From NCBI RefSeq assembly GCF_012027635.1, contig NZ_SNUS01000001.1, positions 1,116,001 through 1,180,000 on the forward strand: DNA of 64,000 nt, in the 5' to 3' direction. The stretch comes from Thermococcus sp. 21S9 (lineage in GTDB: Archaea > Methanobacteriota_B > Thermococci > Thermococcales > Thermococcaceae). Below the pieces are notes generated by a model. That model was not told the origin of the DNA, ran no database searches, and worked only from the letters and a program-made list of their open reading frames with translations. Position numbers and translations under genes: made by a program. Below are positions 53,984 through 62,711 of this stretch, piece after piece (the first letter of the stretch is position 1; each line of letters starts with the position of its first letter).

Positions 53984-54613
53984 TTAAACCCTTTTCTCAA
54001 GCCCCACCGCGACGAGCGCCACGAGAAAGCCCGCCACCGCGTCCCAGACCCAGTGTTCACCGAGGAGAACCGTCGAGATTGGGACGAGCGCGAGGAAAAC
54101 TGCAAGCGGGATGTTTTCCTTCCTCTTAACTTCCAGAACCGAGAGCAGGCCGATGAAGGCCAGCGTACAGTGAGGAGATGGGAGAACGAACTCGGGCCGA
54201 GCGGTCCAGTCGTTGGGCGCGTAGCGCCCAGGGAGGTCGTAGACCACGTGGGGCGCGTGGACGTGCAATATCAGAAAGGACAGGGCCAGGATTCCAAAGC
54301 CGAGGGCGAACCTGAAGGCGAGTCTCTTTGCCCGCTCTGGGTCGGTGAAGGTTAGGTAGAGCGCCGGGAGCCAGAAGCTACCCGCGAATCCGGCCCTATA
54401 AACCGCTCTCATGAATGCGTGAAGGAAGCGGTGGGAGACCGTCCAGCTCACGAGGGAATACTCGAAGCGGTAAGATGTTAAGGGCAATTGAAGGAGGGAA
54501 CGGGTAACGTCGGCGCTCCAGCGCCCGATGAATGGATAGACCAGGGCATAGGCGTCCCAGGAGAGGTAAACCACGAGGAAGAGGAGGATGAGCCTCAACC
54601 GTTTTCCCGTCAT
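53984..54613 (-). CDS. PAP2-family membrane phosphatase
   Basis: The 209-residue membrane protein has about six hydrophobic segments and the PAP2 motifs: PSPHCTLAF (phosphate-binding Ser/His) and LGEHWVWDAVAG (catalytic His and Asp). It probably dephosphorylates a lipid or polyprenyl phosphate at the membrane, or transfers a head group. The ATG at 54613 is preceded by GGAGG at 10 bases; a TTTTTAAGG box overlaps the divergent rpl15e promoter. Confidence 0.85.
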   Translation of the reverse strand: MTGKRLRLILLFLVVYLSWDAYALVYPFIGRWSADVTRSLLQLPLTSYRFEYSLVSWTVSHRFLHAFMRAVYRAGFAGSFWLPALYLTFTDPERAKRLAFRFALGFGILALSFLILHVHAPHVVYDLPGRYAPNDWTARPEFVLPSPHCTLAFIGLLSVLEVKRKENIPLAVFLALVPISTVLLGEHWVWDAVAGFLVALVAVGLEKRV

Positions 54614-54632
54614 CGACGTTAGTCCTCCGCAA

Positions 54633-54642
54633 CCCTTAAAAA
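54633..54642 (+). promoter_or_regulatory. TATA box for rpl15e
   Basis: CCCTTAAAAA between divergent PAP2 and rpl15e genes; predicted transcript start near 54665, just before the first leader hairpin. Confidence 0.45.
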
Positions 54643-54668
54643 CCAACCCTCGAAACTCGACCGACTAA

Positions 54669-54702
54669 GCGGGTTCGCCCGCGGGATGTTCCGCTCTGCG
54701 GA
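54669..54702 (+). promoter_or_regulatory. Two adjacent hairpins in the rpl15e leader
   Basis: Hairpin 1 is GCGGG-TTCG-CCCGC (54669-54682); hairpin 2 is TCCGC-TCT-GCGGA (54690-54702). They lie in the predicted 65-base leader, before the ribosome binding site GGGAGGG. Confidence 0.55.
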
Positions 54703-54729
54703 GAACCACAAACGTGGGAGGGAATTGAA

Positions 54730-55314
54730 ATGGGAATGTACAAGTACATAAGGGAAGCCTGGAAGAGCCCCAAGAAGAGCTACGTGGGAGAGCTCCTCAA
54801 GAAGAGAATGATAAAGTGGAGGAGAGAGCCGGTCGTCGTTCGCGTTGAGAGGCCGACGAGGCTCGACCGTGCTCGCTCGCTCGGCTACCAGGCCAAGCAG
54901 GGCTACGTCGTCGTTCGCGTTAGGGTCAGGCGCGGTGGAAGGAAGAGGCCCAGGTGGAAGGGCGGAAGGAAGCCGAGCAAGATGGGTATGGTCAAGTACT
55001 CACCGAAGAAGAGCCTCCAGTGGATAGCCGAGGAGAAGGCCGCGAGAAAGTTCCCGAACCTTGAGGTCCTCAACTCCTACTGGGTCGGCGAGGACGGAAT
55101 GTACAAGTGGTTCGAGGTCATAATGGTCGACCCGCACCACCCTGTCATAAAGAGCGACCCGAAGATAGCCTGGATAGCCCTCAAGCCCCACAAGGGTCGC
55201 GTCTTCCGCGGTCTCACGAGCGCCGGCAAGAAGGGCCGCGGCCTGAGGAACAAGGGCAAGGGCGCTGAGAAAGTCAGGCCCAGCGTGAGGGCCAACAAGG
55301 GCAAGACCAAGTGA
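54730..55314 (+). CDS. rpl15e: 50S ribosomal protein L15e (eL15)
   Basis: The 194-residue eL15 is specific to archaea and eukaryotes. It shows [40 protein letters not shown] and the end [14 protein letters not shown]. It stands alone, away from the main ribosomal clusters, with its own promoter and a structured leader. T-rich sequence follows the stop. Confidence 0.95.
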   Translation: MGMYKYIREAWKSPKKSYVGELLKKRMIKWRREPVVVRVERPTRLDRARSLGYQAKQGYVVVRVRVRRGGRKRPRWKGGRKPSKMGMVKYSPKKSLQWIAEEKAARKFPNLEVLNSYWVGEDGMYKWFEVIMVDPHHPVIKSDPKIAWIALKPHKGRVFRGLTSAGKKGRGLRNKGKGAEKVRPSVRANKGKTK

Positions 55315-55335
55315 TTTCCTTCCCTTTTCTCTTCA
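55315..55335 (+). terminator. T-rich terminator after rpl15e
   Basis: Pyrimidine-rich run with TTTCC, CCTTTTCTCTTC directly after the rpl15e stop. A further inverted repeat, AACAGTT/AACTGTT, lies at 55339-55362. Confidence 0.4.
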
Positions 55336-55400
55336 GTTTAACAGTTCTCAATAAACTGTTACTGCCGTTTCTGGGAGATAACGAGAGGGTGACTGCACTC

Positions 55401-55412
55401 ACCTTTTTAAAT
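55401..55412 (+). promoter_or_regulatory. TATA box for the DUF54-rnp3 operon
   Basis: CCTTTTTAAATC about 32 bases before the ATG of the DUF54 gene. Confidence 0.5.
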
Positions 55413-55443
55413 CCCTCCTCCAAAGGAGTTCGGGTGGGAGAAG

Positions 55444-55902
55444 ATGACGCTCAGGGCGCACCACGTCAGGCTTACAACCTTCATTCACGCGACCGAGGAC
55501 GAGGACAAGGTCTTAGAGGCGATAGGAACCTTCATTCCCGAGGAGATAGACGACGAGGACGTTCACTTTGATATCGAGGAAACCACTGGCTTCTTCGGCA
55601 ACCCGATTAAGGTCGTCAACGTCGAGATAAAGAGGAGCCGGGCAGTGAGAACTTTTCTCAAGCACTTCAAAGGGCTCCTCGACGAGAACGCGAGGCGCTA
55701 TATCCTTGAGAACCTCGACGAGAAGGTCGACGACGAGGGAACGCTCTACGTCCGCTTCAACAAGCAGAAGGCTTACCTCGGTGAGGTCGAGGTTGACGAG
55801 GGAGCCGACGTAATACAGGTTAGAATTAAGGTCAAGGCCTTCCCGATGAGAAAGGAGACCGTCGTGAAGGCAGTGAGGGAGTGGCTGGAGGAGAAGGAAT
55901 GA
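55444..55902 (+). CDS. DUF54 RNA-binding protein, predicted exosome-associated
   Basis: The 152-residue protein belongs to DUF54 (COG1325), annotated as a predicted exosome subunit or RNA-binding protein. Family segments HHVRLTTFIHATEDEDKVLE and LYVRFNKQKAYLGEVEV are present. The link with RNA processing is strengthened because its stop overlaps the start of RNase P subunit rnp3 by 4 bases. Confidence 0.85.
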   Translation: MTLRAHHVRLTTFIHATEDEDKVLEAIGTFIPEEIDDEDVHFDIEETTGFFGNPIKVVNVEIKRSRAVRTFLKHFKGLLDENARRYILENLDEKVDDEGTLYVRFNKQKAYLGEVEVDEGADVIQVRIKVKAFPMRKETVVKAVREWLEEKE

Positions 55903-56546
55903 GCGGGAGGGACTACTTCGTCGAGATGGACGTCAGGAGCGCGGAGGCCTACGAGTTAGCTAATGAGTGGTTCGACGAAGTAGTCTTCACCAAAAAGCTC
56001 GTTCTCGACAATGAGCCGGACTGGGACTCGCTTAAGGAGGAACTCCGAGAACTCAGAAGAACCTACGGGAAGGTCGCGGTTCTGCTCGTAACGAGAAAGC
56101 CGAGCCTGATAAGGGCTTTCAAGGCCAGGAACCTCAGAGCTCTGCTCTACGTTCAGGGAGGTGACATGAGGGTCAACAGGATGGCCATCGAGGCAAAGGT
56201 TGACGCCCTGATAAGCCCCTGGCTCGGGAGGAAGGACTACGGCTTCGACCACACGCTGGCTGGAATGGCCGGCAGGAGGGGCGTCGCGATAGGGTTTTCC
56301 CTCTCACCGCTCTTGAGGGCGAACCCCTACGAGAGGGCCCTAACGCTCCGCTTCATGGCCAAGGTCTGGGAGCTCGTCAGGAAGTACCGCGTTCCGCGCT
56401 TCATCACGAGCTCCGCCGAAAGTAAATGGGAGGTTCGTTCTCCTAGGGACTTGATGAGCCTCGGGATAAACATCGGAATGGAGATTCCGGAGGCGAGGGC
56501 AAGCCTGAACTTCCACCCGAGGCGGATTCTCGGCAAACTCGAGTAG
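55899..56546 (+). CDS. rnp3: RNase P protein component 3 (Rpp30 family)
   Basis: The 215-residue TIM-barrel-like subunit of RNase P pairs with Pop5 in 5' maturation of tRNA. Motifs: FVEMDVRSAEAYELANEWFD, DALISPWLGRKDYGFDHTLA and the end ITSSAESKWEVRSPRDLMSL. The ATG at 55899 is translationally coupled (ATGA) to the DUF54 gene. The window also encodes rnp1. Confidence 0.92.
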   Translation: MSGRDYFVEMDVRSAEAYELANEWFDEVVFTKKLVLDNEPDWDSLKEELRELRRTYGKVAVLLVTRKPSLIRAFKARNLRALLYVQGGDMRVNRMAIEAKVDALISPWLGRKDYGFDHTLAGMAGRRGVAIGFSLSPLLRANPYERALTLRFMAKVWELVRKYRVPRFITSSAESKWEVRSPRDLMSLGINIGMEIPEARASLNFHPRRILGKLE

Positions 56547-56555
56547 GTGTTGGCG

Positions 56556-57557
56556 GTGCTGAAGGTCGAGGTCACCTGCGGGCTTGACGAGCGGGAAAAG
56601 CTTGAGGAGACCCTGAAAAAGTGGGGCGTTCCCTTCTACACCGAGGAAGTGAAGGCCAATGGGAAGAGCGCCCTCAAGGTCACGGCCTTCGCTCCCGACT
56701 TCGTGATAAACGACCTCGTTGACGAGCTCGTTAAGGTCGTTGACATGAGGAAGGGCCACGCCTCGATAATCTGGTCGCAGGTCAGCGGGCGGTCGGTGCG
56801 CTACTCCTCCGCCGTCAGGTCCCTTGAAAGGTTCCGGGGCAGGTGGAGTATCGCCGACATCGAGGGCCTCATCGAGAGCGCCAACTCCCAGGCAAGGGTT
56901 GACCCGATTCAGCTGACCCTCGGGGCCGTTGCCTCCATGGTTGCCCTCTTCGGCCTGATTGGCAACAACATCGTCATGATTATCTCGGCGATGCTCCTCT
57001 CGCCAATACTCGGCCCCCTCTATGGCTTCTCGCTCAACGTCGTCATGGGGCGCGGAAGAGACGCCCTCACCGCCGTCTCCTCGATTCTCAAGCTCCTGAC
57101 GGTTATATTCACCTCCGCCCTCCTTGTCTCACTCCTCCTGAGGCTCTTCGACCTCATGCCGGCCGAGCCGACGAGGGAAATCCTCATCAGAGGAGATTCA
57201 GGGGTCGTCTACATCCTCCTCGCGGTTCTCCTTGGCTACGCTGGCGTGGTGGCGATAGTGAGCAGAATCCCGGAGATTCTTGCGGGAGTCTCGATAGCGG
57301 CCGCCCTCGTGCCCCCGACAACCGTTGTGGGAATCTCGCTCGCGATGGGATGGTGGGGCATCTTCTTCGGCTCGCTCCGCCTCACCGTCGAGAACGTCCT
57401 CGGCCTGCTCATAGGTTCCCTACTCGGCCTATACATCCTCAACGTTTCGCCGAGGAGCTACTACGAGAAGCGGTCCGCGAAGCTCTACACGAGGAGGACA
57501 GTTGCCGTTCTGGGTATTATGCTACTCTTTCTCGTCCTGCTGGAGATAATAAAATGA
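56556..57557 (+). CDS. DUF389 membrane protein
   Basis: The 333-residue protein has an N-terminal soluble part of about 110 residues (LKVEVTCGLDEREKLEETL) and a C-terminal DUF389 domain with around six hydrophobic helices. It includes the conserved SANSQARVDPIQLTLGAVAS and SAMLLSPILGPLYGFSL segments. Function unknown; related proteins are proposed transporters. The start is GTG at 56556 or 56547; the first is chosen tentatively. Confidence 0.82.
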   Translation: MLKVEVTCGLDEREKLEETLKKWGVPFYTEEVKANGKSALKVTAFAPDFVINDLVDELVKVVDMRKGHASIIWSQVSGRSVRYSSAVRSLERFRGRWSIADIEGLIESANSQARVDPIQLTLGAVASMVALFGLIGNNIVMIISAMLLSPILGPLYGFSLNVVMGRGRDALTAVSSILKLLTVIFTSALLVSLLLRLFDLMPAEPTREILIRGDSGVVYILLAVLLGYAGVVAIVSRIPEILAGVSIAAALVPPTTVVGISLAMGWWGIFFGSLRLTVENVLGLLIGSLLGLYILNVSPRSYYEKRSAKLYTRRTVAVLGIMLLFLVLLEIIK

Positions 57558-57566
57558 GAACCGGGT

Positions 57567-58430
57567 TCAGCGGAACATCCTCCAGCTGTCCCTGTCGTCG
57601 AGCCTGGGATACGAGCTCGCAAGCAGAACGGCGCCCGTGACTTGGTTCACCATTTCGGCCAGGTCCCTTCCGCGCCTGTAGTCAATGAGACTCGCCATAT
57701 CAGTTCCTCGGAGATGGAATGTTCCAACGTTCACCTCGGGGTCTTTTAGCAGGAAGTCAACGACCTCCCTTGCAACGGTCTTTTCGCTGACGAGGCCGTA
57801 TGTTACGGTCTTCATAGTCAGTGCCGTCCAGAGCGAGACGGCGTCAAATGTAAGCTGGTAGGACGCTCTAATGTAAAAATCTGTTCTCTCAGGTGCCCAC
57901 TCCGCGCTGTTCCGAAGGGCAGTGTCAAGGAGGGTCGATGCCGTCATCTGGAGTTTGTCGAGGTAATCAACCGCGGACATTTCGTTTTCGATTCCGTTGA
58001 ATACAAGGGCAAGTGACGCGATGGCCCCCGCGAGGAGAGTTCCAAGGGGACCCTCTGGGGCAGTGTGCCCTAAGGATGCCAGAACGGTTCCAAGAAGGAG
58101 TTCCCAGCTCACCATGTAGAACGGGCCAAGCTTTGGGCTCCTCATTATGTCCCGGAGGGCGGGACCGAATACGTAGTGAATTCCCCTTCTGGCGTCTACC
58201 TCACTCAGGGGTAGCCAGTAGTGTCTGTCACTGTGGGGTATCTTCTTCCAGTCCTCGACTGCCCGGACCCTGGGAGCCCTGCCCTCGACCCCGGAGAGTT
58301 CTTCAACGGTAGAAGCGAAACTTTCAAGGGCAACACCAACGTTTCTGGAGAACTCGGTTTCGTTCCTCGAGTTCAGAAAAGCCCTGAGAAACTCCATCTC
58401 AACAGACCGCGAGGGCGGTTCGTCTCCCAT
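57567..58430 (-). CDS. Hypothetical protein, 287 residues
   Basis: No family is recognised. The sequence is soluble and mainly helical, except for a moderately hydrophobic centre (WELLLGTVLASLGH, LLAGAIASLALVFNGI) that may be one or two membrane segments. A good GGTGATGCCCC leader and an ATATAAATTTT box near 58445 on the minus strand support expression. It converges with the DUF389 gene, 9 bases apart. Confidence 0.65.
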   Translation of the reverse strand: MGDEPPSRSVEMEFLRAFLNSRNETEFSRNVGVALESFASTVEELSGVEGRAPRVRAVEDWKKIPHSDRHYWLPLSEVDARRGIHYVFGPALRDIMRSPKLGPFYMVSWELLLGTVLASLGHTAPEGPLGTLLAGAIASLALVFNGIENEMSAVDYLDKLQMTASTLLDTALRNSAEWAPERTDFYIRASYQLTFDAVSLWTALTMKTVTYGLVSEKTVAREVVDFLLKDPEVNVGTFHLRGTDMASLIDYRRGRDLAEMVNQVTGAVLLASSYPRLDDRDSWRMFR

Positions 58431-58551
58431 GGGGCATCACCATAAAATTTATATGTAACAATGTAGATTTAAGTTTTCTGGGCACTGAAAAATTCAACGC
58501 TGTTTCTATCTGTTCCTCAATGAAATAAAATGAAAACAAGCTCAATTTTGT

Positions 58552-59886
58552 TCATTCTGCGGGTTTTCCAAGCGCCGGGAAGTAGTCCGGTTCGTAGTCC
58601 TCGAGTTTTCCGTCCAGGTAATCCTCGTAGCCCTTCAGGTCGAGTAGACCGTGACCGCTCAGGTTGAAGAGTATGACCTCCTCCTTCCCTTCCTCCTTCG
58701 CTTTCAAAGCTCTGTCTATGACGCCCTTTATCGCGTGGGCGCTCTCCGGTGCTGGGATTATGCCCTCGGTCTTCGCGAACAGCTCCGCCGCCTGGAAGAC
58801 CTCGTTCTGGTGGTAAGCGACTGGCTTGACGATGCCGTGATTTATCAGAACGCTCAGCGTTGGGGCTAAGCCGTGGTAGCGAAGTCCTCCAGCGTGAATC
58901 GGCGGGACGTAGTAGGTGTGGCCGAGTGTGTGCATCTTCATCTTTGGAGTGTAACCGCCGGAGTCGCCGAAGTCGTATTTGTAAACCCCGCGCGTCATGC
59001 TCGGAGCCGCTTTCGGCTCGACCGCTATGAACTCGTATTCGTTTTTACCGCTCAGGACGTCCCTCACGAAGGGGTATGCCAGTCCCGCGAAGTTGCTTCC
59101 ACCGCCGACGCATCCGATTATCACATCGGGCTCTTCAAACTCCTTCATCTGTTCAATGGCCTCAAGCCCTATAACAGTCTGGTGCATGAGCACGTGGTTG
59201 AGAACGCTCCCTAGGGCGTATCTTGCCTTCTCGTCCCTTAAAACGTCTTCAATCGCCTCGCTTATCGCTATTCCAAGGCCTCCGGGATGGTTCGGGTCCT
59301 CGCTCAGGAACTTCCTCCCGATTTCCGTCCTGTCGCTTGGACTGGGGTAGATTTCGGCACCGTAGAGGCGCATTATCGTCTTCCTGTAGGGCTTCTGGAA
59401 GTAGCTGGCGCGCGCCATGTAAACGCGAACTTTTAACCCGAGCAGGGCACCGGCCAGGCTCAAGGCGGTTCCCCACTGACCTGCTCCGGTCTCGGTAACG
59501 AGCCTCTCTATTCCCTGCTCCTTCGCGTAGTAGGCCTGGGCCAGGGCGGTGTTTATTTTGTGGCTCCCCGTTACCGTTGCTCCCTCGTACTTGAAGTAAA
59601 TCCTCGCCGGCGTGCCAAGGGCCTTTTCAAGGTTCGTCGCCCTGAAGAGCGGTGTTGGACGACCTATCTTGGCGTAGAGCTCACGGACCTTCTTCGGAAT
59701 CTCGATGTACCTTTCCGTGCTCATTTCCTGCTTTACCAGCTCCTCCGCGAAAATCCTCAACAGCTTCTCCGGCCTCATCGGCTCGTCGGTTTCCGGGTCG
59801 AGGGGCGGAGCTAACGGCTCCGGGAGGTCCGGCAGTATGTTGTACCACCTCTTCGGTATCTTCGAATCGGGCAGAACGGCTTTCAT
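58552..59886 (-). CDS. trpB2: Tryptophan synthase beta chain, TrpB2 type
   Basis: The 444-residue PLP enzyme belongs to the TrpB2 branch, longer than TrpB1 and found without an adjacent trpA. PLP lysine in [15 protein letters not shown]; phosphate loop [14 protein letters not shown]; end [10 protein letters not shown]. It condenses indole with serine or phosphoserine, probably as a salvage enzyme. No other trp genes are near. It starts at ATG 59886 after GGAGGAGGTGTTAGA. Confidence 0.93.
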   Translation of the reverse strand: MKAVLPDSKIPKRWYNILPDLPEPLAPPLDPETDEPMRPEKLLRIFAEELVKQEMSTERYIEIPKKVRELYAKIGRPTPLFRATNLEKALGTPARIYFKYEGATVTGSHKINTALAQAYYAKEQGIERLVTETGAGQWGTALSLAGALLGLKVRVYMARASYFQKPYRKTIMRLYGAEIYPSPSDRTEIGRKFLSEDPNHPGGLGIAISEAIEDVLRDEKARYALGSVLNHVLMHQTVIGLEAIEQMKEFEEPDVIIGCVGGGSNFAGLAYPFVRDVLSGKNEYEFIAVEPKAAPSMTRGVYKYDFGDSGGYTPKMKMHTLGHTYYVPPIHAGGLRYHGLAPTLSVLINHGIVKPVAYHQNEVFQAAELFAKTEGIIPAPESAHAIKGVIDRALKAKEEGKEEVILFNLSGHGLLDLKGYEDYLDGKLEDYEPDYFPALGKPAE

Positions 59887-59984
59887 TCTAACACCTCCTC
59901 CATCGATTTGTTTGAGAAAGAACGTCCCAAAGGGTGAGGGAATAAAAGCGTGAGAACTAACCCCGGGTTTGGATATTCAGGACT

Positions 59985-60085
59985 GCCAAAAGCAATCCCT
60001 CCTCAGCTCAGCGCCAAAAACAATCCCGCCTAACTGCTATGCCGGGGCTCGAGAAGCGACCTTCAAAGCCAAAAACAATCACTCC
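59985..60085. repeat. Short direct repeats upstream of trpB2
   Basis: Within the 315-base gap between trpB2 and the next gene, the word GCCAAAA(G/A)CAATC(C/A)C occurs at 59985, 60013 and 60068, each followed by a CCT. The spacing (28 and 55) fits a period near 28, with a changed unit at 60041 that keeps only GCC. On the minus strand they fall between a TATA-like ATATAAAC at 60124-60131 and the trpB2 start. The rest of the gap shows nothing. Confidence 0.6.
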
Positions 60086-60201
60086 TGACCATCATGGCGC
60101 ATCGTAGCAAAGAACCATACCTCGTTTATATGCTTTTTGTGTGTTTCCTTGGATTTCTGACAAAATTGTGAAAAGGGACAGGGCAGAAAATTGAAGAATC
60201 G

Positions 60202-60978
60202 TCAGCTTCCGGGTTTCTGGATTATCTCAATGGCCTTGTCAACGTCTGCTTTCCTTCCCTTCAGGGCTATCAGGGCGTAGTAGTCACCGCCGTCGTTTCT
60301 CAGGAACTTTATGCTCCTGTCCTTTTTCTTCATAACGTACTCCGCGTACTTGACCTGGTCCTCGCTTGAGTACACCAGGATTAAGACTTCAACGCCGTCT
60401 CCGATGTTGACCCTGAAGGAAAACTTGGCGAGATACCAGTCGGGAAGCGGTCCCGTCCAGTTGGCTGGGGAGATTGTGACGTTGTTCTCCATGAACTTGT
60501 TTCCGAGGGAAATTGCCATAGCCTCGGCTACCTTCCAGGGGCTCGGAGATGGCAGGGGGTTCGAGTCGAGCGGTTTTCCGCATAACCAGTATTCCTCAGT
60601 GGCGTTCAGGACGTCCTCGGGCTTTCCGCGGATTGCCAGAAACCGTGTTCCGTTGTATGCTATGTAGTAGGCCTTTGTTCTGCTCGTCCAGTAGCTCCAC
60701 TGGCAGGCCTCATTGCTCCAGTTCCCGGAGACCATTGAGTACCCTACCTCCGGGAGTTCGGCGAGCGTTTTTCCGTACAGTTCTCCCGCGTTGGGGATGC
60801 TCTCGTTTATTACTTCCACCTGCCCCAGGGTTTTCCAGCTCATGTTGATGAGGGCTGGTGGGTCGTTGTAACCCCACATCTCGGGCTTGGGAACTGGCGG
60901 TATGTAGTAATACTCCCAGTAAATGAACCCGGCCAGAATCAGGACTGCGACAACGGCTCCGATTATCTTCTTGTTCAT
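60202..60978 (-). CDS. Membrane-anchored extracytoplasmic protein, paralog 1
   Basis: The 258-residue protein has an N-terminal anchor (KKIIGAVVAVLILAGFIYW) and a soluble domain outside the cell with many potential N-glycosylation sites (NMS, NES, NWS, NGT, NAT, NVT, NWT). It is a paralog of the next protein upstream: shared NDPPALINMSW/TDPPVLQTVSW, WSN, CGKP and PSPWKVAEA/PSPQKALSY. Function unknown. The ATG at 60978 follows GGTGATGGAG. Confidence 0.75.
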   Translation of the reverse strand: MNKKIIGAVVAVLILAGFIYWEYYYIPPVPKPEMWGYNDPPALINMSWKTLGQVEVINESIPNAGELYGKTLAELPEVGYSMVSGNWSNEACQWSYWTSRTKAYYIAYNGTRFLAIRGKPEDVLNATEEYWLCGKPLDSNPLPSPSPWKVAEAMAISLGNKFMENNVTISPANWTGPLPDWYLAKFSFRVNIGDGVEVLILVYSSEDQVKYAEYVMKKKDRSIKFLRNDGGDYYALIALKGRKADVDKAIEIIQKPGS

Positions 60979-60983
60979 CTCCA

Positions 60984-61760
60984 TCACCTGCAGGAGGCTC
61001 CTCTTGTATTGGCAACGCTCTCAATGGAGTCGTAGGCCTTCGAGACGTCCCATGTGGGACCCTCAAGCACCACAAGCGCCCGATAACCAAGGGTGGAGAG
61101 GCAGAGCGTTTTTCCCTCAAAGAGAGACCTCGCGTACTCAAGCTGTTCGTCCGTTGCGTAGATTAGAATCAGTATTTTCACCTTCCCCGCCTCTACACTG
61201 TAGTTGGCGAGGTTCCAGGGGATTTTTTCGTCCCACTCCGAAGGAACGACGATTACGCCGTCTTTCTCCAGGGCATCACCAATCAGCGAGACGGTGTAGG
61301 AGAGGGCTTTTTGAGGACTGGGGCCGATGACAGTCGTTTTCCATCCGGGCTTTCCGCACTTTGAAGTCTCGTTCACCCACTCGACGACCGCCTTCAGGTC
61401 TCCGCGTGCCACTAAAACGCCCTCCTCCGTTTCCCCAACGTAGTATGCCTTTCTCCCGTTCCAGATTGTCCATCTGCAGTTGCTCCAGTTGGCGTAGACC
61501 GGATAATAGCCGAGGGCCCTGAGCTGGTAGTCGAGCTTTTCCTCGACGTCCCTGGAAAGCGTCGTCACCTCGATGTTCCCGTTCCTTTCCCAGCTCACGG
61601 TTTGGAGAACCGGCGGGTCGGTGAGGTTCCAGAGGACGGGTTTTTCCGCAGGTTTAACGCTTCCTCCCCCGTTCTCCCCGTTCCTGGGCAGGTAGTTTAC
61701 GACGCCAACGGCTATGAGCGCGATAACTATGATTGCCAGAATCCTATGCGTTCCCTTCAT
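60984..61760 (-). CDS. Membrane-anchored extracytoplasmic protein, paralog 2
   Basis: The 258-residue protein has anchor ILAIIVIALIAVGVVNYL, a short Gly/Asn-rich linker and an outside domain like that of paralog 1, with which it forms a tandem duplication in one operon. Cysteines in SNCRWTIW and KCGKPGW are kept in both and could form a disulfide. Function unknown. It follows the 147-residue gene by 9 bases. Confidence 0.75.
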   Translation of the reverse strand: MKGTHRILAIIVIALIAVGVVNYLPRNGENGGGSVKPAEKPVLWNLTDPPVLQTVSWERNGNIEVTTLSRDVEEKLDYQLRALGYYPVYANWSNCRWTIWNGRKAYYVGETEEGVLVARGDLKAVVEWVNETSKCGKPGWKTTVIGPSPQKALSYTVSLIGDALEKDGVIVVPSEWDEKIPWNLANYSVEAGKVKILILIYATDEQLEYARSLFEGKTLCLSTLGYRALVVLEGPTWDVSKAYDSIESVANTRGASCR

Positions 61761-61769
61761 TCCAACACC

Positions 61770-62213
61770 TCACGCGACCTCGGTTTGCTCGTAGGGGCTC
61801 CTTCCCTGCCTGTGCTTCACGAGGAGCGAGTAGAAGAACTCCTTCAGCTCAGGCGACATGCCGTCGTCGAGGAGGATGTCCGCCTTTCCAGGGTAGTCCT
61901 TCTCGGCCTTCGTCACGAGCAGGGCAATCTTCGGGGTCAGGTGTTCGAGCAGGGCCTTACCGACCTCCGCATATTCCTCGTCGTCGAGCTCCTCGTCGCT
62001 CTCGATTGCTATGTAGACGATGAACCCCTTCATCTGGACCGCCAGGGCGGTTTCAGTTTCGGTCACCTCGAAGAAGGAGAAGTTGTAGCCCTCCCTCTCT
62101 GCCCTCGCTATGAGGAGGCCCTTTATTGAGAGCGTAACCGGCTTTTCTCCAATCTCGAAGATTAAATCCTCCGCGAACTCCCTTCGCGCTATCGAGTAAA
62201 GCTCGTCCCTCAT
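61770..62213 (-). CDS. Hypothetical protein, 147 residues
   Basis: A soluble acidic protein with alternating strands and helices ([38 protein letters not shown]). No family is recognised. It is the first gene of an operon with the two anchored paralogs, suggesting a joint role. Divergent from nikR. Confidence 0.65.
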   Translation of the reverse strand: MRDELYSIARREFAEDLIFEIGEKPVTLSIKGLLIARAEREGYNFSFFEVTETETALAVQMKGFIVYIAIESDEELDDEEYAEVGKALLEHLTPKIALLVTKAEKDYPGKADILLDDGMSPELKEFFYSLLVKHRQGRSPYEQTEVA

Positions 62214-62256
62214 GCTCGAACCTACTCCGGTTCGGATAAAAGACTTTTGGAACAGA

Positions 62257-62264
62257 TTTATAAC
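62257..62264 (+). promoter_or_regulatory. TATA box for nikR
   Basis: TTTATAAC, 30 bases before the nikR ATG. No NikR-type palindrome (GTGTTAC...GTAACAC) was found around it. Confidence 0.5.
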
Positions 62265-62294
62265 TTCCGTGCCATCATCTCACTTGGTGGTGTT

Positions 62295-62711
62295 ATGAAG
62301 GTGGTTCGTTTCGGCGTCTCCGTACCCGAGGAGTTGCTCGAAAAGTTCGACAGGATAATCGAGGAGAAGGGCTACGTCAACAGGAGCGAGGCGATAAGGG
62401 ACCTCATGAGGGACTTCATAATCAGGCACGAGTGGGAGACCGGCGATACCGAAGTCGCGGGGACGATAACGATGCTCTACAACCACGACGAGGCGGACGT
62501 CGTCAAGGAACTCCTCGACCTGCAACACGAGTACCTTGAAGAAATCGTCTCCAGCATTCACGTCCACATGGACGAGCACAACTGCCTCGAGGTCGTCATC
62601 GTCAAGGGAAAGGCGAGCAGGATAAAAGAGATAGCGGACAGGCTACTGAGCCTCAAGGGAGTGAAGCACGGCAAGCTCGTCATGACCGGAACCGGGAAGG
62701 AGCTGGTTTAA
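62295..62711 (+). CDS. nikR: Nickel-responsive regulator NikR
   Basis: The 138-residue protein has a ribbon-helix-helix DNA-binding domain ([20 protein letters not shown], residues 3-22) and an ACT-like nickel domain with ligands in LQHEYLEE and [11 protein letters not shown] (His and Cys). The length equals the Pyrococcus protein. It represses nickel uptake, relevant for hydrogenases; no target genes are here. The ATG at 62295 follows GGTGGTGTT. Confidence 0.94.
   Translation: MKVVRFGVSVPEELLEKFDRIIEEKGYVNRSEAIRDLMRDFIIRHEWETGDTEVAGTITMLYNHDEADVVKELLDLQHEYLEEIVSSIHVHMDEHNCLEVVIVKGKASRIKEIADRLLSLKGVKHGKLVMTGTGKELV

Noticed and set aside
53953-54105. A 51-residue N-terminal extension of prolidase
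   Set aside because: It lies antisense within the PAP2 gene and is low-complexity; the ATG at 53952 gives the normal prolidase N-terminus.
55339-55362. AACAGTT/AACTGTT hairpin after rpl15e as an intrinsic terminator
   Set aside because: Archaeal termination depends on T tracts, which lie upstream of this hairpin, and no T run follows it; role left open.
59985-60085. A CRISPR array upstream of trpB2
   Set aside because: Only three or four short, imperfect repeats, spacer lengths of about 12 bases, and no cas genes in the window.
62221-62294. A NikR binding palindrome before nikR
   Set aside because: No GTGTTAC...GTAACAC-like dyad is seen; only a TATA box is supported.
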